DNA from: Candidatus Sulfotelmatobacter sp.
GTDB lineage: Bacteria; Acidobacteriota; Terriglobia; Terriglobales; Acidobacteriaceae
Reading direction: 5' to 3'
Length of the DNA stretch: 12,202 bases
Assembly (NCBI GenBank): GCA_030040725.1
Contig: JASHTD010000159.1
Coordinates: 1-12,202, forward strand
Each line of letters starts with the position of its first letter. Positions within the stretch are counted from its first letter, which is position 1. Made by a program: the position numbers and the translations under genes. The notes under the pieces were generated by a model, which was not told where the DNA came from, searched no databases, and saw only the letters and a list, made by a program, of their open reading frames with translations. Positions 7,150 to 12,202 of this stretch are shown here, piece by piece.

Positions 7150-7184
7150 ACTGGCAACTGACAACTGGTTACTGGACACTGCTT
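7150..7184. repeat. Five tandem 7-nt units (ACTGNNN) just before nusB
   Basis: ACTG begins at 7150, 7157, 7164, 7171 and 7178, giving five perfectly phased heptamers with variable last three bases. The array ends two bases before the nusB ATG and occupies the position where a ribosome binding site should lie. The only purine-rich matches are GG dinucleotides inside the units. Confidence 0.6.
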
Positions 7185-7186
7185 CT

Positions 7187-7603
7187 ATGGGCACACGCCG
7201 TAAATCGCGCGAAATGGTTTTGCAGATGTTGTTTCAGGCCGACATGGGCAAGCAGACTGTCGATCAGGTGCAGAGCACATTCTGGGCGGAGCATGCCGCG
7301 ACCAGCGCCGAAGTGCGAGGCTTCGCTGAGGACTTGTTTCGGGTCGCGACGGACCGTGTCGCGGAGATCGACAAGCTGATTGAGGGCCACGCGCAGCACT
7401 GGCGCATGGAGCGAATGGCGGCCGTGGATCGCAATCTGTTGCGCGCAGGCGTGGCCGAGTTTCTCGCCTATCCCGATACGCCACGAGCCGTCGTGATTAA
7501 TGAAGCGCTCGAGATTGCACGAAAGTTTTCCAGCCCCGAATCCGTGCAGTTCGTCAATGGAGTCCTCGACAGCGTAGCCAAGGACTTGGCAAAAAGCGCG
7601 TAA
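7187..7603 (+). CDS. nusB: Transcription antitermination factor NusB
   Basis: NusB is a 138-residue all-helical RNA-binding protein. With NusE (S10) it binds boxA RNA to support antitermination of rRNA transcription. The N-terminal TRRKSREMVLQMLFQAD (3-19) is the typical basic RNA-binding start. The middle has RVAEIDKLIEGHAQHWRMERM followed by AAVDRNLLRAGVAEFL, and the C-terminus contains VVINEALEIARKFSSPESVQFVNGVLD, all diagnostic of the family. The length is normal. The ATG at 7187 fits the family N-terminus, although no good Shine-Dalgarno is present because a heptamer array fills the leader; it may be translated with help from ribH or by another mechanism. It is convergent with the large lipoprotein gene, 47 nt away. 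Confidence 0.95.
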   Translation: MGTRRKSREMVLQMLFQADMGKQTVDQVQSTFWAEHAATSAEVRGFAEDLFRVATDRVAEIDKLIEGHAQHWRMERMAAVDRNLLRAGVAEFLAYPDTPRAVVINEALEIARKFSSPESVQFVNGVLDSVAKDLAKSA

Positions 7604-7624
7604 CGCCAAACGGCCGATCGTTAC
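7591..7624 (-). terminator. Candidate intrinsic terminator of the Ig-like lipoprotein gene
   Basis: GTAACG (7600-7605) and CGTTAC (7619-7624) form a perfect six-base inverted repeat spanning the nusB stop codon. On the minus strand the hairpin is followed, after four bases, by TTTTT (complement of 7591-7595). That is the expected order for an intrinsic terminator of the minus-strand gene ending at 7651. The 13-nt loop and modest stem keep confidence low. On the plus strand no T-run follows. Confidence 0.35.
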
Positions 7625-7650
7625 CCCAACCCACCCAAAAACTCCAACTG

Positions 7651-10392
7651 CTAAGGTTTCACCGCCAAGAGGTTCATCTGGCAGTTATTTTCCGTATAGC
7701 AAAAGCTGTTTGTCGAATTGGCCAGTGGCGGGAATGAAATCTGATATACGTCGAAAGCGGCGTAGGTATTCAGCACGTGCAGCAGACCATCGGAACCGGC
7801 AACGTAAATGAGAGATCCATCAGCGCTCATGCTGGCGATTACTGGAGTCGCGTTGTTTGCCAGCGCAATAGCGGAGGTTGCGCGCGTGGTGAAGCTGTAG
7901 ACGAGGATGCTGCTGCGGTCGGTGGCTACGATGTAGGCCAGCGTTGAGTCGGGCGAGATAAAGAAATTAATGGGGTGGAACGTGCCCTGGCCGATGTTGA
8001 TGTGTATCGGCTGAAAGTACGTGGGCGGAGTGGTTACCGGCGTGACCTGAGCGAGCGTTACGGTCTGTGGGCAAAGAGTTGTGAGCGACGGCAAGGAGGA
8101 GTTCGTTGCGATGATGTCGATGCCAGTGTCATCGATGCCGAAGAAGAAATCGAGGCCGGTCGTGTCGAGATTGGGAATCAGCAGATTCCCCATGGGGACG
8201 TTGCCGGCCGGGACCATCCTTAGAAACTGAGGCGGAGATGGCAGGAAAGTTGGTGTGGCCGGCGGAGTCAGGGTAACCGCGGAGTCATCGCAGGTGTTGT
8301 AGATGGCAAACGTCTCCGGATAAATGGTGGGCGCGATTCCGCCCGAGAGCAATGCGAACGATCCGCTCGAGTTGAAGACAATTGAACTGGCGGGAGCAGG
8401 CAGCGTGATCGGCGGCAGTAGATTCAATAGGGCGGAATAGACGTATAAAGAGTTACCGCTATTTGCCAGGATAAACGCTTTCAATCCGTCCGGAGAAAAT
8501 GCAGCCGTGATTGCGTTGTTGATATTCAACGCGACGTTGCTGGAGGTGGTTACCGTCGTTGGTGTGGAAGAGGACGAGGACTTCGATGAAGAAGATGTGG
8601 ACGTCGGCGTTGTCGTCGTGGTGGTTACATTGGCGATGTACACCTGATTGGGCGCGGAAACCGTATCGGAAAAAACTGCCGCGCCGCCGTTTTGTGAAAC
8701 TCCAATGACTCTGCCAGTGATCAGTCCTAATTGGGTGCCAGGCGCGGCGAGGGGTGTAAATGCACTGCTGGTAGTCCCGAGGCTTCCGGGGTTGATAGAG
8801 AGCGCGCCATATTGGCTGCCCATATAGGCGCGGTCGCCGGCAGGGTCGAACATGAGAGAGTTCGGCGGGGTTGGGATAGGAGTCGATGAATTCGGAACAT
8901 TCGTGGTCGTCGGCACATTGTAAAGACCGACGCTGCACAAGGCTTCACTGTAACAATCCTGGCTCGTGACCAGTACCGTGGTTGCGACAGTCGCGCTCGA
9001 AGACGACCCGCTTCCCGAAGATCCACTGCCGGAAGACCCGCTGCCACTCCCCGAGGATCCGCTGCCCGAGCCGGACGACCCGCTGCCAGAGCCTGACGAT
9101 CCGCTCCCGGATCCACTGCCGGAAGACCCGCTGCCGCTACCCGAAGACCCGCTACCCGAACCAGAAGTTCCACCACCTGACGAGGTGGAACTGGGAGTGA
9201 CAAGTCCAGAAATAGCGGTGACGGGATAAACCGGCTCTGGGATGTAGGGGGCAGTGGAACCCACGGGATTGAGGGGCCAGCCTACGTTGCAGGTCGGCGG
9301 AGAACAAGACGCGGTGATCGCCCCGGCGCCCGTTTGCGTGGCGGCGATGGTGCAAGGCGAGCCGGCGGTACAGCCTGCGGTCCCGCCGGTAGTAAGCGCG
9401 GCTGGCGAGGATGAGACCCAAGTGAGCGGCGCCTTCGGCACGATGCAGCCCTGAACATCGACCGCAATCGCAGTAATGCTCTCCGAGTTTCCTTTTGTCG
9501 TTACGAAGTTGGTCTCATTGTTGACTTGCTCGCCGTTGAGATTGAGTTCCATCGCGATGCACTGCACTGGGCAGGTTGCGAAGTAAAAGGGCTGGCTCGA
9601 AACCCCCGAGGCAGAGGCGATGATTTGCGTCTGACCGGGAATGCCAGGGGCGAAGGTCGCTTCGTTAGTCGGAACTGCAGGCGTATTCGTTGTGACCGTG
9701 ATGATCGGCGTGATCTTGCTTACGTTGGCATTGACCTCGTTCCACGTAAATGGACCGACCGCTCCGGTGATGTCGTTTCCGTTGTCGTCGCGCGCCGTCG
9801 CCTGCAACGTCTCAATCTGATTCTGTGAAAAGCAGCTGTTAGGGTTGGGAGAATTCGGGTTGGAAGATATGGGCGAAGGTGTGAACGTCAGATCGCAGGC
9901 GATCGGCAGCGGCCCTTGGCTGGGGCACGCGGGAGGCGTCGAATTTACCGGTGTGACTATGCTGACCGCAATGTTTGCAATCGGCGGATGCACGAAGATC
10001 AAGGTTGGCGCACTTGTCGACCCCAGCGCGGACGCGGTGATGGAAGCGGTTCCGATTTGCGCGGGCGTGCATTTCGAATAGACCGGAGGATCTGCCCAGG
10101 TGCCGGCGCAAGCGGCCCCGCCCGGTGAGATATCGACCACGCCAGGATTGCTGGAGGAATAGGTAAAGGCCGGGGTAACGGCACTATTCGCAGCGTTCGT
10201 CGCGCTTGCGGTGAATACGATAGACGATCCCACTTGCATGGAATAACTGACGGACGGGGTGAGAGTGATTCTCACGGGCAACGGTGAAGTGGCGGCCGGT
10301 TTATGCCCGCCGCATGCGGACGATAACAAGAAAAATGGCGCGATTAAGAACCAGGAGGCTACAAATCGCCACACGGAACGCAATCTTCCCAT
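7651..10392 (-). CDS. Putative lipoprotein with Ig-like repeats and a beta-propeller
   Basis: The product is about 913 residues, starting at ATG 10392-10390. GAGAGGG lies just upstream on the minus strand, and the frame then gives a basic n-region, a hydrophobic stretch and LLSSAC with Cys27 as the likely lipidation site. The frame stays open upstream to 10650, but that part lacks signal-peptide logic. Residues about 40-125 look like a Big_2-type Ig-like domain (YSSSNPGVVDIS, then GTASITASALG). Two more divergent Ig-like units reach about 380. A Ser/Gly run fills about 408-465. The C-terminal half shows at least five propeller-like blades (FDPAGDRAYMG, FSPDGLKAFILA, FNSSGSFALLSGG, ISPDSTLAYIVATD and SADGSLIYVAGSDGLLHVLN). 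A Ser/Thr-rich insertion lies at about 588-617. It is probably an extracytoplasmic adhesive or binding protein; ligand unknown. Confidence 0.8.
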   Translation of the reverse strand: MGRLRSVWRFVASWFLIAPFFLLSSACGGHKPAATSPLPVRITLTPSVSYSMQVGSSIVFTASATNAANSAVTPAFTYSSSNPGVVDISPGGAACAGTWADPPVYSKCTPAQIGTASITASALGSTSAPTLIFVHPPIANIAVSIVTPVNSTPPACPSQGPLPIACDLTFTPSPISSNPNSPNPNSCFSQNQIETLQATARDDNGNDITGAVGPFTWNEVNANVSKITPIITVTTNTPAVPTNEATFAPGIPGQTQIIASASGVSSQPFYFATCPVQCIAMELNLNGEQVNNETNFVTTKGNSESITAIAVDVQGCIVPKAPLTWVSSSPAALTTGGTAGCTAGSPCTIAATQTGAGAITASCSPPTCNVGWPLNPVGSTAPYIPEPVYPVTAISGLVTPSSTSSGGGTSGSGSGSSGSGSGSSGSGSGSGSSGSGSGSSGSGSGSSGSGSGSSGSGSSGSGSSSSATVATTVLVTSQDCYSEALCSVGLYNVPTTTNVPNSSTPIPTPPNSLMFDPAGDRAYMGSQYGALSINPGSLGTTSSAFTPLAAPGTQLGLITGRVIGVSQNGGAAVFSDTVSAPNQVYIANVTTTTTTPTSTSSSSKSSSSSTPTTVTTSSNVALNINNAITAAFSPDGLKAFILANSGNSLYVYSALLNLLPPITLPAPASSIVFNSSGSFALLSGGIAPTIYPETFAIYNTCDDSAVTLTPPATPTFLPSPPQFLRMVPAGNVPMGNLLIPNLDTTGLDFFFGIDDTGIDIIATNSSLPSLTTLCPQTVTLAQVTPVTTPPTYFQPIHINIGQGTFHPINFFISPDSTLAYIVATDRSSILVYSFTTRATSAIALANNATPVIASMSADGSLIYVAGSDGLLHVLNTYAAFDVYQISFPPLANSTNSFCYTENNCQMNLLAVKP
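8996..9172 (-). repeat. Low-complexity Ser/Gly-coding tandem repeat
   Basis: On the minus strand this stretch encodes SGSGSGSS-type units, a long flexible run between the Ig-like part and the propeller. On the plus strand the same DNA shows repeating GACCCGCTGCC and GATCCGCTGCC words. Codon use inside the repeat varies, which shows it is not a single recent expansion, but copy number could vary between strains. Confidence 0.75.
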
Positions 10393-10457
10393 GCACCCTC
10401 TCGCCGCCTCGCGGTTATATCCCGCGGGCGCGCAGTTCAATGGAGTGGAAAACTCGT

Positions 10458-10486
10458 AGTTTAGAGAACGAATGCAGATTCGGCAA
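10458..10486 (-). promoter_or_regulatory. Candidate promoter of the Ig-like lipoprotein gene
   Basis: Read on the minus strand, TTGCCG (10486-10481) is followed after 17 nt by TAAACT (10463-10458). Each box matches four of six consensus bases. Transcription would begin near 10451, about 60 nt before the chosen start at 10392. This supports the internal start over the longer open frame, whose first codons would lie upstream of the transcript. Confidence 0.35.
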
Positions 10487-10498
10487 GTTGAGACGTTT

Positions 10499-10527
10499 AG
10501 CGGGCGTGAGCGAAGCGCGAGTCCGCT
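10499..10527. repeat. Intergenic palindrome with 7-nt arms
   Basis: AGCGGGC (10499-10505) pairs with GTCCGCT (10521-10527), one G-T wobble included, around a loop containing GCGAAGCGC. It looks like another dispersed extragenic palindrome. The rest of 10528-10702 shows no gene or convincing signal on either strand apart from the open extension of the lipoprotein frame. Confidence 0.4.
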
Positions 10528-10702
10528 GGCGAAATCCCGACGCAACTTGCTAGGGATCCCCGGAACTGGAGCCTCCTGCCGAAATCCTGAGGGTTCCCTT
10601 GCGAAGCACCCTTGGTAATCTGAACTAGCGTACTCGCGTGTCCTCCGCAACTACACTCGCCTTGCTTTTTCCGGCTGTTGTCGTGAGATGCGAAAAGATG
10701 GG

Positions 10703-10732
10703 TTGACGATGTTTCGATCGGGTTGCTATATT
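10703..10732 (+). promoter_or_regulatory. Strong extended -10 promoter facing rpsL
   Basis: TTGACG at 10703-10708 (five of six) is followed after 18 nt by TATATT at 10727-10732 (five of six). TG at 10724-10725 adds an extended -10. This is the best sigma70-type promoter in the window. Transcription would start near 10738, leaving about 470 nt before the rpsL GTG. It could serve the rpsL-rpsG operon, a separate RNA, or both. Confidence 0.6.
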
Positions 10733-10737
10733 TGTAA

Positions 10738-11070
10738 GGTTCCGCGAGTCAACCCAGGCTTGTTGTAAGCTGTGAGCCCCGCGAAAATCTGCGAGGCCAC
10801 GGTAGAGTTTGAGAAATGCGTTCCCGGCAAGTGGAACTTCACGAGCTGGAAACTTTCCTCGCTGAAACGTTCCTGCGCTGCCTTTCGCCCTTTCACAAGG
10901 GTTGTTGATGCGCCCGAACACTGGGCAATAACAGCTTGCGAAGGGATATGCAGGACAGAGCTGGCGATACGGAGTACCCCCGGAGTTTGGCCGGGTGCCA
11001 CCGTCGGCAGCATAAATCAAGTTGGGTTTTCCCAGAATCTCTCGCCGTGACGAGTTCGCGGTGAGAAGAA
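10738..11070 (+). ncRNA. Candidate structured leader RNA or ncRNA upstream of rpsL
   Basis: No convincing protein gene lies here, but inverted repeats are dense. A long-range 11-pair helix can form between 10763-10773 and 10931-10941 (core AAGCTGT/ACAGCTT). It encloses hairpins at 10820-10837 (GTTCC/GGAAC), 10888-10901 (CCCTT/AAGGG) and 10912-10926 (GCCC/GGGC). Further on, GCTG 10960-10963 with CAGC 11008-11011 encloses CCCGG 10979-10983 with CCGGG 10991-10995. TGGG/CCCA pairs at 11023-11034, and TCTCGCCG 11040-11047 pairs with CGGTGAGA 11059-11066. I do not recognise tmRNA, RNase P, SRP or a known riboswitch; 6S RNA was considered because of the promoter and the roughly 180-nt closed unit, but the interior branches rather than forming a rod. 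The pairing was found by eye, without energy calculation or covariation. Confidence 0.35.
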
Positions 11071-11207
11071 TGGCCGACCGTGAGTCTGCCAGCCCGGATT
11101 GCGAAATCAGAAATCGGGGAAGCTGAGGCGCTGCGCGCGTTCTATTCGCAAATATCTGGCGCCGGTCTCGGCTTGCGCTCGCACAGTGTCAGAAGGAGCG
11201 GCAAAGA
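11071..11207 (+). promoter_or_regulatory. rpsL 5' untranslated region with strong Shine-Dalgarno
   Basis: AGAAGGAG at 11191-11198 lies nine bases before GTG 11208. This is the strongest ribosome binding site in the window and fixes the rpsL start as GTG. The rest of the stretch is GC-rich without a clear second promoter or hairpin that I can support. Confidence 0.7.
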
Positions 11208-11585
11208 GTGCCTACTTTTAATCAATTGGTGGCGAAGGGGCGTAAGCGGCCGCGGTACAAGACGGCGAGTCCAGCGCTCGAGGGCTGTCCGCAGAAGCGC
11301 GGGGTTTGTACCCGCGTGTACACGCAGACTCCGAAAAAGCCGAACTCGGCGCTGCGCAAAGTCGCTCGCGTGCGCCTGACGAATGGAATTGAAGTGACCA
11401 CTTACATCCCCGGCGTCGGCCACAATTTGCAGGAGCACTCGATTGTGTTGATCCGCGGCGGCCGCGTGAAGGACCTGCCGGGCGTGCGTTACCACGTGAT
11501 CCGCGGCACGCTGGACGCGGTGGGTGTGGCGAATCGCCAGCAGGGAAGATCGAAGTACGGCGCAAAGCGCGCCAAGAAGGGGTAA
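11208..11585 (+). CDS. rpsL: 30S ribosomal protein S12
   Basis: S12 is the decoding-centre protein of the small ribosomal subunit. The 125 residues match the family length and sequence almost throughout: PTFNQLVAKGR at the start, CPQKRGVCTRVYTQTPKK, PNSALRKVARVRLTNG, GHNLQEHSIVLIRGGRVKDL and RSKYGAKRAKKG at the end. Lys43 (TPKKPNS) and Lys88 (GGRVKDLPG), the positions where streptomycin-resistance changes arise in other bacteria, are both the wild-type lysine. Asp89, the usual methylthiolation site, is present. The start is GTG, chosen from the AGAAGGAG site and from PTFNQL immediately after it. rpsG follows after 11 nt, the conserved str operon order. Confidence 0.98.
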   Translation: MPTFNQLVAKGRKRPRYKTASPALEGCPQKRGVCTRVYTQTPKKPNSALRKVARVRLTNGIEVTTYIPGVGHNLQEHSIVLIRGGRVKDLPGVRYHVIRGTLDAVGVANRQQGRSKYGAKRAKKG

Positions 11586-11596
11586 GAAGCAGCGAT

Positions 11597-12067
11597 ATGC
11601 CACGCAAAGGACACACCGTTAAGCGGACCGTGCCGGCCGATGCCGTTTATGGCTCGGATCTGGTGACGAAGTTCATCAACTCGATGATGTGGCAGGGCAA
11701 GCGCAGCACCTCGGAGCGCATCTTCTACACTGCGCTGACCAAGGTGCAGGAAAAGGGCGGCGCCGAAGCTTTGACCCTGTTCAAGAAGGCGGTCGAGAAC
11801 ACCAAGCCGCTGCTCGAAGTAAAGACGCGCCGCGTCGGTGGAGCGAACTACCAGGTGCCGGTAGAAGTGAATGCCGACCGTCGCACGTCGCTTGCGATCC
11901 GCTGGATTTTGACTTATGCCCGCGGCCGCGCCGAAAAAGGCATGGTCGACAAGCTGAGCAATGAATTGCTGGATGCCGCCAACGGGAAAGGCGCGGCGAT
12001 CAAGAAAAAAGAAGATGTACACCGCATGGCGGAAGCCAACAAGGCGTTTGCGCATTACCGGTGGTGA
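11597..12067 (+). CDS. rpsG: 30S ribosomal protein S7
   Basis: S7 is the primary 16S rRNA binding protein that nucleates assembly of the 30S head and lies near the E site. The 156 residues are full length and begin PRKGHTVKRTVPADAVYGS. The family signature follows (YGSDLVTKFINSMMWQGKRS), then the helical core KAVENTKPLLEVKTRRVGGA and NYQVPVEVNADRRTSLAIRW. The C-terminus reads EDVHRMAEANKAFAHYRW, the typical ending. The ATG lies 11 nt after the rpsL stop, with AAGAAG at 11584-11589 as a possible weak ribosome binding site, so co-translation with rpsL is likely. In many bacteria S7 represses the str operon; whether that holds here is not visible. fusA is expected downstream of the window. Confidence 0.98.
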   Translation: MPRKGHTVKRTVPADAVYGSDLVTKFINSMMWQGKRSTSERIFYTALTKVQEKGGAEALTLFKKAVENTKPLLEVKTRRVGGANYQVPVEVNADRRTSLAIRWILTYARGRAEKGMVDKLSNELLDAANGKGAAIKKKEDVHRMAEANKAFAHYRW

Positions 12068-12073
12068 AGTGCA

Positions 12074-12171
12074 TTGAGTAATTGGGGAAATTCTGTAGAG
12101 TAATTGAAAAATGCCATTCAGTTTTGACTTTCAATTACCAAATTACTCAATTTCCCGATTACCAAATTAAC
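12074..12171. repeat. Opposed arrays of an 8-nt AATTAC repeat after rpsG
   Basis: From 12132 to 12171 five phased 8-nt units follow the loose pattern (C/A)(A/G)ATT(A/T)C(C/T). Complementary words occur at 12074-12109 on the other side. Exact inverted pairs are TTGAGTAATT 12074-12083 with AATTACTCAA 12141-12150, GGGAAATT 12085-12092 with AATTTCCC 12149-12156, and GTAATTGAAA 12100-12109 with TTTCAATTAC 12129-12138. The whole could fold into a long AT-rich hairpin. It fills the gap between rpsG and the next gene. It is far more AT-rich than its surroundings and does not end in a classic T-run. Confidence 0.6.
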
Positions 12172-12196
12172 TGGAGCCCGGAAAGAGTCGAAAGCT

Positions 12197-12202
12197 GTGC
12201 CA
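12197..12202 (+). CDS. Possible first codons of the next str-operon gene (fusA?)
   Basis: GTG CCA at 12197-12202 follows GGAAAGAG (12180-12187) at nine bases' distance, the same arrangement as the GTG start of rpsL. Elongation factor G is the usual gene after rpsG and often begins Met-Pro or similar. Only two codons are inside the window, so this is a positional guess. Confidence 0.25.

Noticed and set aside
8996..9172. CRISPR-like array
   Set aside because: The repeats are contiguous, in frame and imperfect, with no equal-length unique spacers, and they encode a Ser/Gly linker.
8966..9229. Plus-strand frame encoding a repeated DPLPE peptide
   Set aside because: It is the antisense reading of the Ser/Gly repeat of the lipoprotein gene. 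The regularity comes from the repeat itself.
10393..10650. Longer start for the minus-strand lipoprotein gene at 10650
   Set aside because: The extra 86 residues have no signal-peptide character and contain repeat-derived sequence. They lie upstream of the candidate promoter, whereas the internal ATG at 10392 has a ribosome binding site and a lipoprotein signal.
10738..10945. 6S RNA identity for the enclosed unit
   Set aside because: The size and promoter fit, but the inside forms several separate hairpins instead of one rod with a central bubble, and I could not match a consensus. It is kept only as an unclassified candidate.
10772..11050. 92-codon plus-strand open frame starting with GTG before rpsL
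   Set aside because: It has no ribosome binding site, odd composition with many Cys and Trp, and no recognisable domain. It overlaps the inverted-repeat-rich region, which explains the stretch better as RNA. Opposite-strand frames at 10625-11020 were rejected for the same reasons.
11489..12055. 188-codon minus-strand frame opposite rpsG
   Set aside because: It is a shadow of rpsG and the rpsL end, both of which are unmistakable.

Overview
The window reads as chromosomal DNA of a moderately GC-rich, slow-growing heterotroph, most likely an Acidobacteriota (Terriglobia/Koribacter-like) bacterium. This is inferred from three things: a TPR-GAF-GGDEF-like protein, a lipoprotein with Ig-like repeats and a beta-propeller joined by Ser/Gly runs, and intergenic spaces littered with short palindromic and tandem repeats. 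No database search was possible. No plasmid, phage, transposase, tRNA, rRNA or CRISPR feature is visible.

Layout. 1-2577 (+): a TPR/GAF protein with a degenerate GGDEF-like C-terminus. 2658-6399 (+): a fatty-acyl/butanoyl-CoA module made of thiolase, 3-hydroxyacyl-CoA dehydrogenase and enoyl-CoA hydratase. Two unrelated small genes sit between them: a low-GC helical protein and a two-helix membrane protein with a zinc ribbon. The three enzymes would interconvert 2 acetyl-CoA, acetoacetyl-CoA, 3-hydroxybutyryl-CoA and crotonyl-CoA; no acyl-CoA dehydrogenase is present here. 6546-7603 (+): ribH and nusB, a pairing common in bacteria. RibH has a TTG start and a basic C-terminal extension that seems to have absorbed a repeat element. 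7651-10392 (-): a large secreted or lipid-anchored Ig-like/beta-propeller protein, convergent with nusB.

10393-11207 is a divergent intergenic region. It holds a candidate promoter for the lipoprotein gene and a strong extended -10 promoter pointing toward rpsL. That promoter lies about 470 nt from the rpsL start, and the stretch between is rich in inverted repeats. 11208-12067 (+): rpsL and rpsG, the head of a str-type ribosomal operon. fusA is probably next, and a GTG at 12197 may be its start. The space after rpsG carries a degenerate 8-nt tandem repeat in opposed orientation.

The most interesting items are the structured leader or ncRNA candidate upstream of rpsL, the remodelled ends of RibH, the short tandem arrays next to housekeeping genes, and the degenerate GGDEF-like module. 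I saw no clearly new defence or mobile system.
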